DNA from: Pyrus communis
Taxonomy: Eukaryota > Streptophyta > Magnoliopsida > Rosales > Rosaceae
Length of the DNA stretch: 64,000 nt
NCBI RefSeq assembly: GCF_963583255.1
Contig: NC_084815.1
Coordinates: 1,984,001-2,048,000, forward strand
Direction: 5' to 3'
Of this stretch, positions 37,263 through 46,921 are shown one piece after another. Made by a program: the position numbers and the translations under genes. Each line of letters begins with the position of its first letter. Positions within the stretch are counted from its first letter, which is position 1. The notes below the pieces were generated by a model. It was not told the origin of the DNA. It saw only the letters and a list, made by a program, of their open reading frames with translations, and ran no database searches.

Positions 37263-37655
37263 TGTTAGACAAATAAGGAATATGGTTGGAGTCCTTGTGT
37301 AATTGTATATAATATTATTATTGGAAGAATAAGCCGTCCTACAGCCGTCAAGCCATCCTACAGCCGTCCTACCTTATCCTACCTACTCACTAGCCGTCCT
37401 ACAGCCGTCAAGCCGTCCTACAGCCGTCCTACCTTGTCCTACCTACACACTAGGACGGCTACCTTGTCCTCTACAGCCGTCCTACCTTGTCCTACCTACA
37501 CACTAGGACGGCTACCTTGTCCTACCTACACATTTGTATCATGTATATATATCCTTGTAATCTTGTAGAGAAAAATGAATGAGAAAAAGCATTCTCTTCC
37601 ATATTGCATTCTCTTCCACATTTTCCACAAAGCATTATCTTCCATATTTTCTACA
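37263..37655 (+). repeat. 5' LTR of the complete copia element
   Basis: 393 bp, TGTTAGACAAATAAGG to TTTTCTACA. Contains a TATATATAT motif (about 37545) before ATCCTTGTAATCTTG. The centre is a GC-rich array of AGCCGTCCTACAGCCGTC-type words, some in inverted form (TAGGACGGCT), able to form hairpins. It is 30 bp longer than the 3' LTR because repeat number differs. Confidence 0.95.
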
Positions 37656-37671
37656 TGGTATACAGAGCAGG
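37656..37671 (+). other. primer-binding site of the copia element
   Basis: TGGTATACAGAGCAGG directly follows the 5' LTR. It matches the usual plant copia primer site for initiator-Met tRNA except for one extra A inside TGGTATCAGAGC. Confidence 0.85.
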
Positions 37672-37722
37672 TTTATAACCCTAACCCTAATTTTTTTTTC
37701 GGCAACTTTCTCTACCGTTCCC

Positions 37723-40700
37723 ATGGCTGTTCGTGGCCCGTCCCGTCCCTCCTCTGCTCGTCCTCCCCTCCACTGCACCTACTGCAATTTTGATTATCAT
37801 ACCCGAGACACCTGCCATAAACTTCATGGCTATCCCGTTGGCCATCTCCTCCATGGCCAACCGTGGCGACCACCGCGCCGTGCCACTGCTTCCAGTTCTT
37901 CCCGCAGCCATGCACCTTCCAGTCCTCCCTGGCAGCCACGGTTTTCTGCTTCCCGGCCCCATAATTTCACCCAGGGCCATCACGTGCAAGGCACCCAGGC
38001 CTCCGCCTCCTCTTCTACTCCAGCGACCCACCAAGTGCACGGGGCCCAACCCACTTTGCATGACTTGCAGCTTGCCATGCCTGACCTCTCTGCCGAGCAG
38101 CACTCCCGTGTTCTAGTTGCTCTACGTGACACCACCACCCCTCCTCAGGCCAATGCCGTTCTCACTACTGATTTTGCCCAAGGTTTGTTACCTGTCACCT
38201 CTCGTCATGGTCAATGGATTCTTGACAGTGGTGCTACGGATCATATTACTTCTTCCGTTTCATGTTTGGTTAATCGTTCTCCTTCACATTTGCCGCCTGT
38301 TTCTTTGCCTAGTGGTGCTTCCGCTCCCATTACTTTTACCAGCACTCTTCCTTTAAATTCATCAGTTACTTTGAAGGATGTTTTATGTGTCCCTAATTTC
38401 CGAGTGGACCTTTTATCGGTTGGTAAACTTACAGATGGATTATCGTGTTTCATAACCTTCTTTCCTTCTTGGTGTGTTTTGCAGGACTTGGTTTCGAATG
38501 CGATGATTGGTGTGGGTAAGCGACGTGGTGATCTGTATTACCTTGTGGCCCTTACGTCTTCTCTCCCCACCCGTCAACCTCTCTGCAACATCATTACCAT
38601 CCCCTTCTCCCTCTGGCATAGGCGTCTTGGTCACCCCTCCTCCACTCGTTTGCAAGCTTTAGCATCTAGCTCTCTTAATTGTACTTTTGATTCTAGTCAT
38701 ATTTGTGATGTTTGTCCGTTGGCAAAACAAACTCGTCAACCTTTTCTTTTGAGTTCAATTTCATCAACTTTCCCTTTTGCTTTAATTCATTGTGATATTT
38801 GGGGCCCAAATCGTCAATCTTCTCTTTCTGGTGCTCATTATTTCTTAACCATTGTGGATGATTTTTCTCGCTTTACGTGGGTCTTCCTCATGAAACATAA
38901 ATTCGACACTCAACAATTAATTAAGGATTTTTTTGCTTATGTCACTACCCAATTCCGCACTACCATCCAATGCATTCGTACTGACAATGGTGGTGAATTT
39001 TTATCTCTTCGTAGTTTTTTCTCTGATCATGGGGTGCTTTTACAAACTTCTTGTGTTTATACCCCCCAACAAAATGGCGTTGTTGAAAGAAAACATCGTC
39101 ATCTTCTTGAAACCGCTCGCGCCCTTCGTTTTCAATCCCATCTTCCTATCAAGTTTTGGGGGGAATGTGTTCTTACCGCTACTTATCTCATCAATCGTCT
39201 CCCTACCCGTCTTCTCCATCATAAATCCCCATTTGAGGTTCTCTTTTCGAAAACCCCATCTTATGACCACTTCCGCGTCTTTGGTTGTCTGGCATATGCC
39301 ACCTCTGTCACTCCCACCACCAAATTTTCCCCTCGGGCTCATCGTTGCATTTTTCTCGGTTATCCTCATGGACAAAAGGCCTATACCCTTTACGATCTCG
39401 ACAATCACTGCATTTTCACTAGTCGAGACGTCATCTTTCACGAAACTACTTTCCCTTATGCCGTTTCTCACCCTCCTATCCCATCCTCTTCGCCTACCCT
39501 ACCCATCCCACCCCCTCTGGACTTTACATATAACCCACCACCTTCTTCCCCTTCCATGCCTCCCACAGATTCCCTTGCTGCTGCCCCATTACCCGTTCCT
39601 CACCATGCCCCTGCCCTCTCGGCATCCCCTCCTTCCCTCCCCCCCCTCCCCCGCTACTTCCTTACCTTTCACCCTTTTACCCACGGACATCCCTACCCCC
39701 CCCACTACCTACCAATCCTCCCCTTCCCCGCACCTCTTCCCGTGCCCATAAACCTCCATCCTATTTAAAAGACTACGTTTGCTCGCAGGTGATTCTGCCA
39801 TCCCACCCATCTTCGACTTCGCAACCCGGTTCTACACAAGGTACGCGATATCCACTTTGTAATTTTCTCTCTTATCACCGTTACTCTCCCATACATTTTT
39901 CTTACATTAACTCTGTCAGTCGGACTGTGGAGCCTTCCTCCTTTGCCGAGGCTGCCACTGACCCCAATTGGCAACGTGCTATGACTGAGGAGCTTCAAGC
40001 TTTACATGCTAATGGTACTTGGACTTTAACTTCCTTGCCCCCTGGCAAAATTCCCATTGGTTGTAAGTGGGTGTACAAACTTAAGCACAATTCCGACGAC
40101 TCTATTGACCGCTACAAAGCTCGTTTGGTTGCTAAAGGCTTCACTCAGGCTGAACGTATTGATTATCATGACACTTTTTCTCCCACTGCTAAGATGATTA
40201 CGGTGCGTTGTCTTCTTGCTCTTGCTGCTAGTCAGTCTTGGTCTCTTCATCAGCTTGATGTTAATAATGCTTTCTTACATGGTGACTTACATGAAGAAAT
40301 CTTTATGTCTCCTCCTCCTGGTCTTCGGCGATGGGGGGAGAATCTTGCGTGTCACCTTCACAAGTCACTTTATGGTCTTAAGCAGCTTCTCGCCAATGGT
40401 TTGCCAAATTCACTAGTGCCATCATTTCTGCCGGTTTTCAACAATCCAAAGCTGACTATTCATTGTTTACTAAAAAGTCTGGTATTTCTTTCACAGCTTT
40501 GCTCATTTATGTGGATGATATTGTGATTACAGGCATTGATGCTAGTGCCATTAATTCTCTGAAGTCTTTTCTCCGTGATCATTTTCGGATAAAAGACCTT
40601 GGTGATTTAAAATATTTTTTGGGTATTGAGGTTTCTCGTTCCAAACAAGGGATTTATATTTCTCAACGCAAGTATGCATTAGAGATTCTCAAGGACTATG

Positions 40701-41458
40701 GTTTTTTGGGAGCACGACCCATTGCTTTTCCTATGGATGACACAAAATTATCTGATAAAGGAGAACTTCTCAAGGATCCTGAAAAGTATCGACGATTAGT
40801 AGGTCGGTTAATATATCTCACTATCACTCGGCCGGATATCACCTATTCTGTGCATGTTCTAAGCCGTTTTATGCACGAGCCAAGGATATCTCATATGGAT
40901 GCTGCGCTTCGTATTGTTCGTTATTTGAAGGCTACTCCAGGTCAAGGTTTATTATTTCGTTCTGACAACCAGACCAAGTTAACTGCGTTTTGTGATTCTG
41001 ATTGGGCAGGTTGCCCTATCACTCGCCGTTCGACTACTGGGTATTGTGTATTCTTGGGCGGTTCTTTGATTTCTTGGCGGACGAAACGACAGAAAACCGT
41101 TTCGCTCTCTTCAGCAGAGGCGGAATATAGGGCCATGGCAGGTGCTTGTTGCGAGATAGTTTGGCTTCGTTTTTTGTTAAAGGATTTGAACATTCCTTTG
41201 GATGGTCCTTCCATTTTATTTTGTGATAATCAAGCAGCGTTACATATAGCTGCCAATCCTGTTTTTCATGAACGAACTCGTCACATTGAGATGGATTGTC
41301 ACTTTATACGAGATAAGATTGTAGATGGCACAATAGAGACCAAGCATGTGGGTACGGCACAACAGTTGGCAGACTTGTTTACCAAACCTCTTGGGAAAGA
41401 AAAGTTTTCGGGTATGTTACGCAAGTTGGGAGTTCTTGACATCCACTCTCCAACTTGA
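37723..41458 (+). pseudogene. copia gag(remnant)-pol with two frameshifts
   Basis: Begins at ATG 37723 and keeps only the end of gag, a CCHC knuckle (CTYCNFDYHTRDTC). Protease active site DSGATDH near 38224; integrase zinc region (WHRRLGHP, CDVCPLAKQ) near 38612-38725; integrase core with acidic residues in VDDFSRFTW, RTDNGGEF and QNGVVERKHRHLLE. A proline-rich linker follows, in whose C runs (about 39620-39710) the frame shifts, the first frame ending at 39768. Reverse transcriptase resumes at about 39789 (NWQRAMTEELQALH, KARLVAKGFTQ). A second single-base frameshift lies near 40383, just after KSLYGLKQ. The third frame (to TGA 41456-41458) has the catalytic YVDD near 40508 and RNase H ([35 protein letters not shown]). 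As it stands it could not make a full polyprotein. Confidence 0.9.
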
Positions 41459-41465
41459 GGGGGAG
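41456..41465 (+). other. polypurine tract of the copia element
   Basis: TGAGGGGGAG sits directly before the 3' LTR and overlaps the pol stop codon. Confidence 0.8.
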
Positions 41466-41828
41466 TGTTAGACAAATAAGGAATATGGTTGGAGTCCTTG
41501 TGTAATTGTATATAATATTATTATTGGAAGAATAAGTCGTCCTACAGCCGTCAAGCCATCCTACAGCCGTCCTACCTTGTCCTACCTACACACTAGGACG
41601 ACTACCTTGTCCTCTACAGCCGTCCTACCTTGTCCTACCTACACACTAGGACGGCTACCTTGTCCTACCCACACACTAGGACGGCTACCTTGTCCTACCT
41701 ACACATTTGTATCATGTATATATATCCTTGTAATCTTGTAGAGAAAAATGAATGAGAAAAAGCATTCTCTTCCATATTGCATTCTCTTCCTCATTTTCCA
41801 CAAAGCATTCTCTTCCATATTTTCTACA
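41466..41828 (+). repeat. 3' LTR of the complete copia element
   Basis: 363 bp, the same ends as the 5' LTR. The GC-rich array differs in unit composition (for instance an extra ACACACTAGGACGGCTACCT unit, and loss of a GCCGTCAAGCCGTCCTACAG unit). Three or so substitutions elsewhere. Confidence 0.95.
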
Positions 41829-42359
41829 GTTTAAGGATGCCCATGCACAATACTTTTAAGAAGACAAAACCAGATACAAAGATTGCTCATAGCCTGACTT
41901 TGATTTTTATTTTATTTTTAAACAACCGATATTCTCTACCCTAAGAACATTTATAGTTATATTTGCCTTCCGATATATATGTTTACTGTTGTGAGCAGTA
42001 AAGCTTGTCAAAGATGACGAATATTGGCCAGCAAAGATTTATGATAATCTCCAACGAGAATTAGTGTTACCGTTGAACAAATTATCAAAAATCTAAGAGT
42101 CACTTTAAATAGACAAGTTGTTTTGCCCAAAGAAATTACATTTTAACTCCATAGCTTCTGCTTAGGAAAAATGGAATGAATAAGAAAGTATGATCGACAT
42201 TCGTTGTGTTGAAAATAAAATATAAAACAAAAAGAGAAAGTAGGAAGAGGAATTAGCTAGATTGTATTCATCTCATTATAATGCATTTTTATAAGTTTAA
42301 GGTTTATCTGGAGAAAGCCTAAGGGCTCATTTGGATTTTTTGTTTTTTTTTTTTAGGGT

Positions 42360-42660
42360 TTCGGTGTTCGTGAACCTGGTGGAGTTGGGGCTGGCGTCGT
42401 GGCACTCATTTCGGTGTCGAGAAGAAGTTGAGCGGAATCCTTCCTCTTTTGGCGTTTGGACCTGACCTAAAATCTGAGCTAAGTTGCATGCTTGCTGGGT
42501 TCCGTCGAGGCACTGGAAACTCGCGATGTAATTGCTTTGCGAATTGCATGTTGATTTCGGCTTCTAATGAGCTGAGCATATTGTAAATTTTTGCTCATTG
42601 TTCTTGCTTTGTTATGTGTATCTATTGATCTTTAGTTTGGCATGAACCCTATTGGTATTG
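42360..42660 (+). other. conserved block of unknown nature (partner 31630-31920)
   Basis: GTGTTCGTGAACCTGGTG, GTTGGGGCTGGCGTCGTGGC, GAAGAAGTTGAGCGGAATCC and GAGGCACTGGAAACTCGCGA are nearly identical in both duplication units, and the region is more GC-rich than its surroundings. It resembles a captured 5' UTR or first exon, but no reading frame is shared by the two copies. I do not recognise it. Confidence 0.4.
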
Positions 42661-43632
42661 GGGTCTTGATTTCTACTAATTTCTGTAATTAGTCCATGTT
42701 TAAAGGAAAGTTCGCCTAAAAAGAAAAAAGTAAAGACAAATGTTTAAATAGATTGTTCTTTTTCCGTCCAGCAATGAGATGTTTTCTGGTCCTTCTGGGA
42801 GACCTATTAGAAATTAAAGATGAATGATATTTATAATATTTTGCATATTAGAAATTAAAAGAAAAAAAAAAAAAAGCTTGAACTAAATTTGAACCAAACC
42901 GAATCGAACCAAACAATAATTATGATTTGGTTTTCGATTTTGACAAAAAACCGAACTGAATAAAACCTAACCCACCCTTATTATATGATGCAGTTTTTAT
43001 TTTATTACATTAAAATTAGTCACATCTAATCTTGAATTTTTTATACTAACAATAGATTTTCAGTAAGGAGTAAAGGAATAAATTGATATCGAACTTGTGA
43101 TTCAAACATAAGACCTCATTTGTTTTTGTAAACAACCTAAGACCTCATCTAATATTGGTTTTTAATATAATGATTGTGGAATATCAAGACAAACATAACT
43201 ATACATTCATAATATTACAAGTATTGATCAGGGACGTATCTAGGATTTGAAGATGGGGTGGGTTGGATCTTAAGCTAATTTTCAACTTTATTCAATTAAA
43301 ATTCTTGCTTAAATATTTTGCATACTAACATTTGTTTTTTAAAATACATGCAAAACAACAAAATTTACAAGACATTAAACAAATTTCTACGATACAAATT
43401 ATTATCTATATATATAAAGTGAGAATGCCAGTTTGGTGAAACTTTCAAAAATGCCAAGAAAGCCCCTTCATTTTCTTCACAATTGAAATCCAAAAAAGTT
43501 TCGAAAATGAGGACAAATTCGTAAACAACCATTACTGAATAGAAAACAAATAAAAAAACAAATCTATAAATGGACGTGCTTAACAGTTAACCCTCATAAA
43601 CTGCTAAGCAGTAGTGGGCAGTTCAAAAACAC

Positions 43633-43663
<31 letters not shown>

Positions 43664-44329
43664 CTATCTTTACCATATATGTAACAAAGAAGGTTACAGT
43701 AGAAAGAAAATATAAATAAATAAATAAAAAACAAAATTCAAACAATATTGGAAAAGAAAGCGGAAAATTGAAAAAAAAAAGAAAAACAAGTAGATGTGCT
43801 TAAGCCTCTCAACTGCTAAGCGGTAGTGGGCAGTTTTCTCCCCCATAGAATTCCACAATCTGAGTTGGAAACAAAACATGGTAATTAAAATAAAAAAATC
43901 ATGATAATTATCCTCTAAAAGTTAGTAGTTATGGAGAGGAGAGAGAGATAAATAATAAAAAGGCAACAAAAAAATATTAAAAATAAAACAAATTAAAATA
44001 AATAGAAAAAAAATAGATAATCCAAACTAAAATGGCAAAACCGTTCGGAAGAGAAGAGGATGAATGTGGCGTCATTTTTGAAACTACTATGAGCATTTAT
44101 CGTGTGGTTTTTTAAATAGATATCTATGGGAAAGTGCCTCAAAAAAATTTTGACTAGCCGGGTTTCTTTTTTAGTTATTCTTCTCTTTTATTCACCTTAA
44201 TTTCTTGATGCATGATTTTTAACAAATATTTCTTAGAATGTTTATGCTTCCATTTTGATTAGTACGGTTCTTGCTATATTTTAGATTATTAAACAAACAA
44301 ACAACAAATAAAAGTAAAGGGACGTGATG

Positions 44330-44905
44330 GGTAACTCCTCCATTTGAGGATGAGATATTAATATCTCACAAAATTATATTAAACAAAAAGAAACAAATAA
44401 AAGTAGGGGACGTGATGAATAACTCTTCCATTTTAGGATGAGATATTAAAGTCAGAGATAATTGTACTAAACATCATTTTAGGAGAGAAATATTAAAAAA
44501 TTAACTAAAAAAAAAAAAAGCAACATAGTGAATAAGTGCTCTCCATTTTAGGAGAGAGAGATATTAAACAGAAAAATTAAAATTTGTTATATTGGAAAAA
44601 AAAAAAAAGGAAACGAAAAAACAAATAAAACAACAGGAATGTTGTGAATAACTTCTCCTCCATTTTAGAAGGAAATATTAATATCTAACAAAATTATATT
44701 AAAAATATCTAACAAAATTATATTAAACAAAAACAACGTAACTGCTCTCCATTTTAGGAGACAAATATTAAACATAAAATTAAAATTTGTTTTATTGGAA
44801 AAAAAAAAAGGAAGAAAAAGTTAAAAAAAAAAATAAATGGACAGGAACGTATCTCCTCCATTTTAGGAGGAGATATTAATATCTAACAAAATTATATTAA
44901 AAATA
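44330..44905 (+). repeat. tandem repeats with CTCCATTTTAGGAG hairpins
   Basis: At least five copies of (CTC)CTCCATTTTAGGAG(GAG) followed by ATATTAATATCTAACAAAAT or ATATTAAACANAAAAATTAA, with poly-A linkers. Two larger units of about 235 bp can be traced. The core word is a small perfect hairpin. Confidence 0.7.
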
Positions 44906-45235
44906 ATAATAATAATGTGGGAGAAAAGGGATAGAGGTTATCGTTAGTTAAAAAAAAAACGGTGAACTTCTCCCACTACCAAGCAGTAATTTCTTAGTTC
45001 CCACGTACATTCCCATTTGTTCCATTCCGGCTACAATATTATTATATGTACTCCCCATCTCCTTTGATTATGTGGCCAAATCTTATACTCCCCTTTTTTT
45101 TTGCTCCGCCTTCACTTCTCTAAGTTGTTCTTTTTCTTTGATCTTTTTTATTTTGTGTTTGTAAATGATATGAGCTCAATCCCCATCTCCGTCAATTTTT
45201 AGCATGCATGCTGTCATTAATTGGATACTAGAAGC

Positions 45236-46921
45236 ATGGTGATGGAAGCACAGTCGTACGAGATTGGTGGGTTTTCACTTCCTTTCCCTGCATGGTTGTA
45301 CTCATTTTACACATTTCCATGTAAGCATAATATGTAATTGTATGATTCCCAGATTTAGCTTCAGTTGGGTTTTTTAATTTCTTCCTTTGAAATCTTCATT
45401 GTGCGTTTTTTAAATTTTGGTCAGATTGTGAATTTCAATTTTGATTATCTTAATGTGCTATATGTCACATTCCGGCCCGGGGCGGATCACTTCCCGGGCC
45501 CAACTCCACTACCGTAGCACGATATTGTCCGCTTTGGGCTTACCATTCCCTCACGGTTTTGTTTTTGCGAACTCACGAGCAACTTCCCAGTGGGTCACCC
45601 ATCATAGGATTGCTCTAGCCCCTTCTCGCTTAACTTCGGAGTTCCTACGGAACCCGAAGCTAGTGAGCTCCCAAAAGGCCTTGTGCTAGGTAAGGATGGG
45701 AATATATATTTAAGGATCGCTCCCCTGGGCGATGTGGGAGCTCACTAGTTTCGGGTTCCGTAGGAACTCCGAAGTTAAGCGAGAATGGGCTAGAGCAATC
45801 CCATGATGGGTGACCCACTGGGAAGTTGCTCGTGAGTTCCCAAAAACAAAACCGTGAGGGAATGGTAAGCCCAAAGCGGACAATATCGTGCTACGGTAGT
45901 GGAGTCGGGCCCGGGAAGTGATCCGCCCCGGGCCGGAATGTGACAATTCGGGAAGTGGTCCTCCCCGGGCCGGGATGTGACACTATACGTGTGTTATGGT
46001 AATTTTAAAAATTATTTGTTTTCATTCTTAGGATATTTACAAGAATACCCACAAAAAATGAAGAAGGAACCTATTGATAAGATCTCAAACAGACGTGTCT
46101 GTATTTTTACACCTGGTTGGGAGATATCTGTCGGAGTAAAAACTACTGATCTAAGCCAACTGATTCTCAAAGAGTGGAAAAAGAAGAAGCATGAGCAGTA
46201 TGTATCCTAAATTATATACAAATTTGTTACAAGAAATCTAACATTATATATACCTTCAATATATAGGTGGCGCATGAAAAAGGCTGTGGAAGAATTAAAA
46301 CCTTCAACAACTCCTCAGATCATACGTATTTGGAATAAAGTCCAACAAATAAGGTACAACACCATTTCTTACCTATTTATTTTTAATGGCATTCTCTATA
46401 TCATTCTACAAATTAATTATCTCAAATTATAAAATAAAATAAAGCAATTTATGGGTGCAGAAAAAAGATTAACAGTGGCGAAACAACTTTTCTAAATACG
46501 GTAAGTCTTCTCTTATTTTCATGCAAAAGTATACTATAAATTCAAATTGCATTCAATTTTCAAATATAAATAAAATTGCATTTTTTGTCAGTTTTACAAG
46601 CATCACACCGGTCTCAAAGTACAAAGGTTGAAGTACAAGATTAAGGTAATATTTCTTATTATTTAATTTTGTAAATATTGTTACAATTTGTTACCTCAAA
46701 CTTGACAAATATATTTATCTTTCAGTATTCTACAAGTAACTGGAGTAAAAGTATTGCCATGAGAAAATTGTCAAACTTAAAGGTATTTAGGTTAAGTTGC
46801 TTACAATCTTGATAGTTGGGATTGTGCATTATAGTTAGACTTCTTATTTTATCATCATTGCTTGCAGATTAACCATGAAAATCTAAAGCATCAAGTGCAA
46901 GCAAATGGGTGGCAAGCATGA
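45236..46921 (+). CDS. unrecognised seven-exon gene inside the candidate Helitron
   Basis: Exons 45236-45266, 46032-46197, 46267-46353, 46461-46500, 46592-46645, 46726-46782 and 46868-46921 join with six GT-AG introns and matching phases (1, 2, 2, 0, 0, 0) into an uninterrupted 162-residue protein ending at TGA. It starts MVMEAQSYEIGYLQEYPQ and contains RRVCIFTPGWEISVGVKTTD, LILKEWKKKKHEQ, TPQIIRIWNKVQQIRKK and a C-terminus HQVQANGWQA. It is strongly basic (many Lys) with no signal peptide or membrane helix. I do not recognise the family. Introns 2-6 are 69-107 bp; intron 1 is enlarged by the Cassandra insertion. Exon 1 is short and is the least certain; a shorter protein could start at MKKEPIDK within exon 2. 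Six clean introns in one frame are unlikely by chance, so this is a real gene or a recently captured piece of one. Confidence 0.6.
45572..45645 (-). ncRNA. 5S rRNA-derived core in the minus Cassandra arm
   Basis: On the minus strand: GGAACTCCGAAGTTAAGCGA ... GATGGGTGACCCACTGGG, the 5S internal promoter region (A-box and C-box) as found in Cassandra LTRs. It is a transposon component, not a functional ribosomal gene. Confidence 0.75.
45764..45840 (+). ncRNA. 5S rRNA-derived core in the plus Cassandra arm
   Basis: GGAACTCCGAAGTTAAGCGA at 45763 and GATGGGTGACCCACTGGG at about 45805 keep the RNA polymerase III A-box and C-box. The LTR 5' of this core is missing beyond GGGAGCTCACTAG. Confidence 0.75.

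Larger units (their letters stand above)
37263..41828 (+). mobile_element. complete copia LTR retrotransposon, 4,566 bp
   Basis: Both LTRs, primer site, polypurine tract and pol domains are present. The target duplication GTTTA flanks it (37258-37262 and 41829-41833). Unit A carries the empty site CCATGGTTTAGGGATGCCC at about 31299-31317. The domain order protease, integrase, reverse transcriptase, RNase H identifies Ty1/copia. Most of gag is missing, leaving only the zinc knuckle close to the primer site. Outside a tandem-repeat region the two LTRs differ at only about three positions, so the insertion is recent. Confidence 0.95.
32359..43090. repeat. tandem segmental duplication, unit B (expanded by insertions)
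   Basis: Same content as unit A but 10.7 kb long. The growth comes from a SINE (32976-33151), about 1.1 kb of AT-rich repeat (about 35675-36817), a MITE (36897-37245) and a full-length copia element (37263-41828). At 41900-42125 unit B also keeps about 225 bp absent from unit A; this holds a third version of the motif around ATTGGCCAGCAAA. Apart from these insertions the two units are of similar length. Confidence 0.85.
45463..45982. mobile_element. inverted (head-to-head) Cassandra-type LTR dimer with TSD
   Basis: A minus-strand LTR (45463 to about 45737) and a 5'-truncated plus-strand LTR (about 45733-45945) meet at GATGTGGGAGCTCACT. A repeated 3' terminus (CGGGAAGTGGTCCTCC to GGGATGTGACA, 45946-45982) follows. 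The whole is flanked by CTATA (45458-45462 and 45983-45987), a 5-bp duplication of the LTR-integrase type. Each arm carries a 5S rRNA-like core. Outer ends are TGTCACATTCCGGCCCGGGG and CCCCGGGCCGGGATGTGACA. It lies in intron 1 of the seven-exon gene. Confidence 0.8.

Noticed and set aside
45463..45982. Genuine 5S ribosomal RNA genes
   Set aside because: Only the internal promoter region is 5S-like, the flanks are Cassandra LTR, and the unit has a retroelement target duplication.
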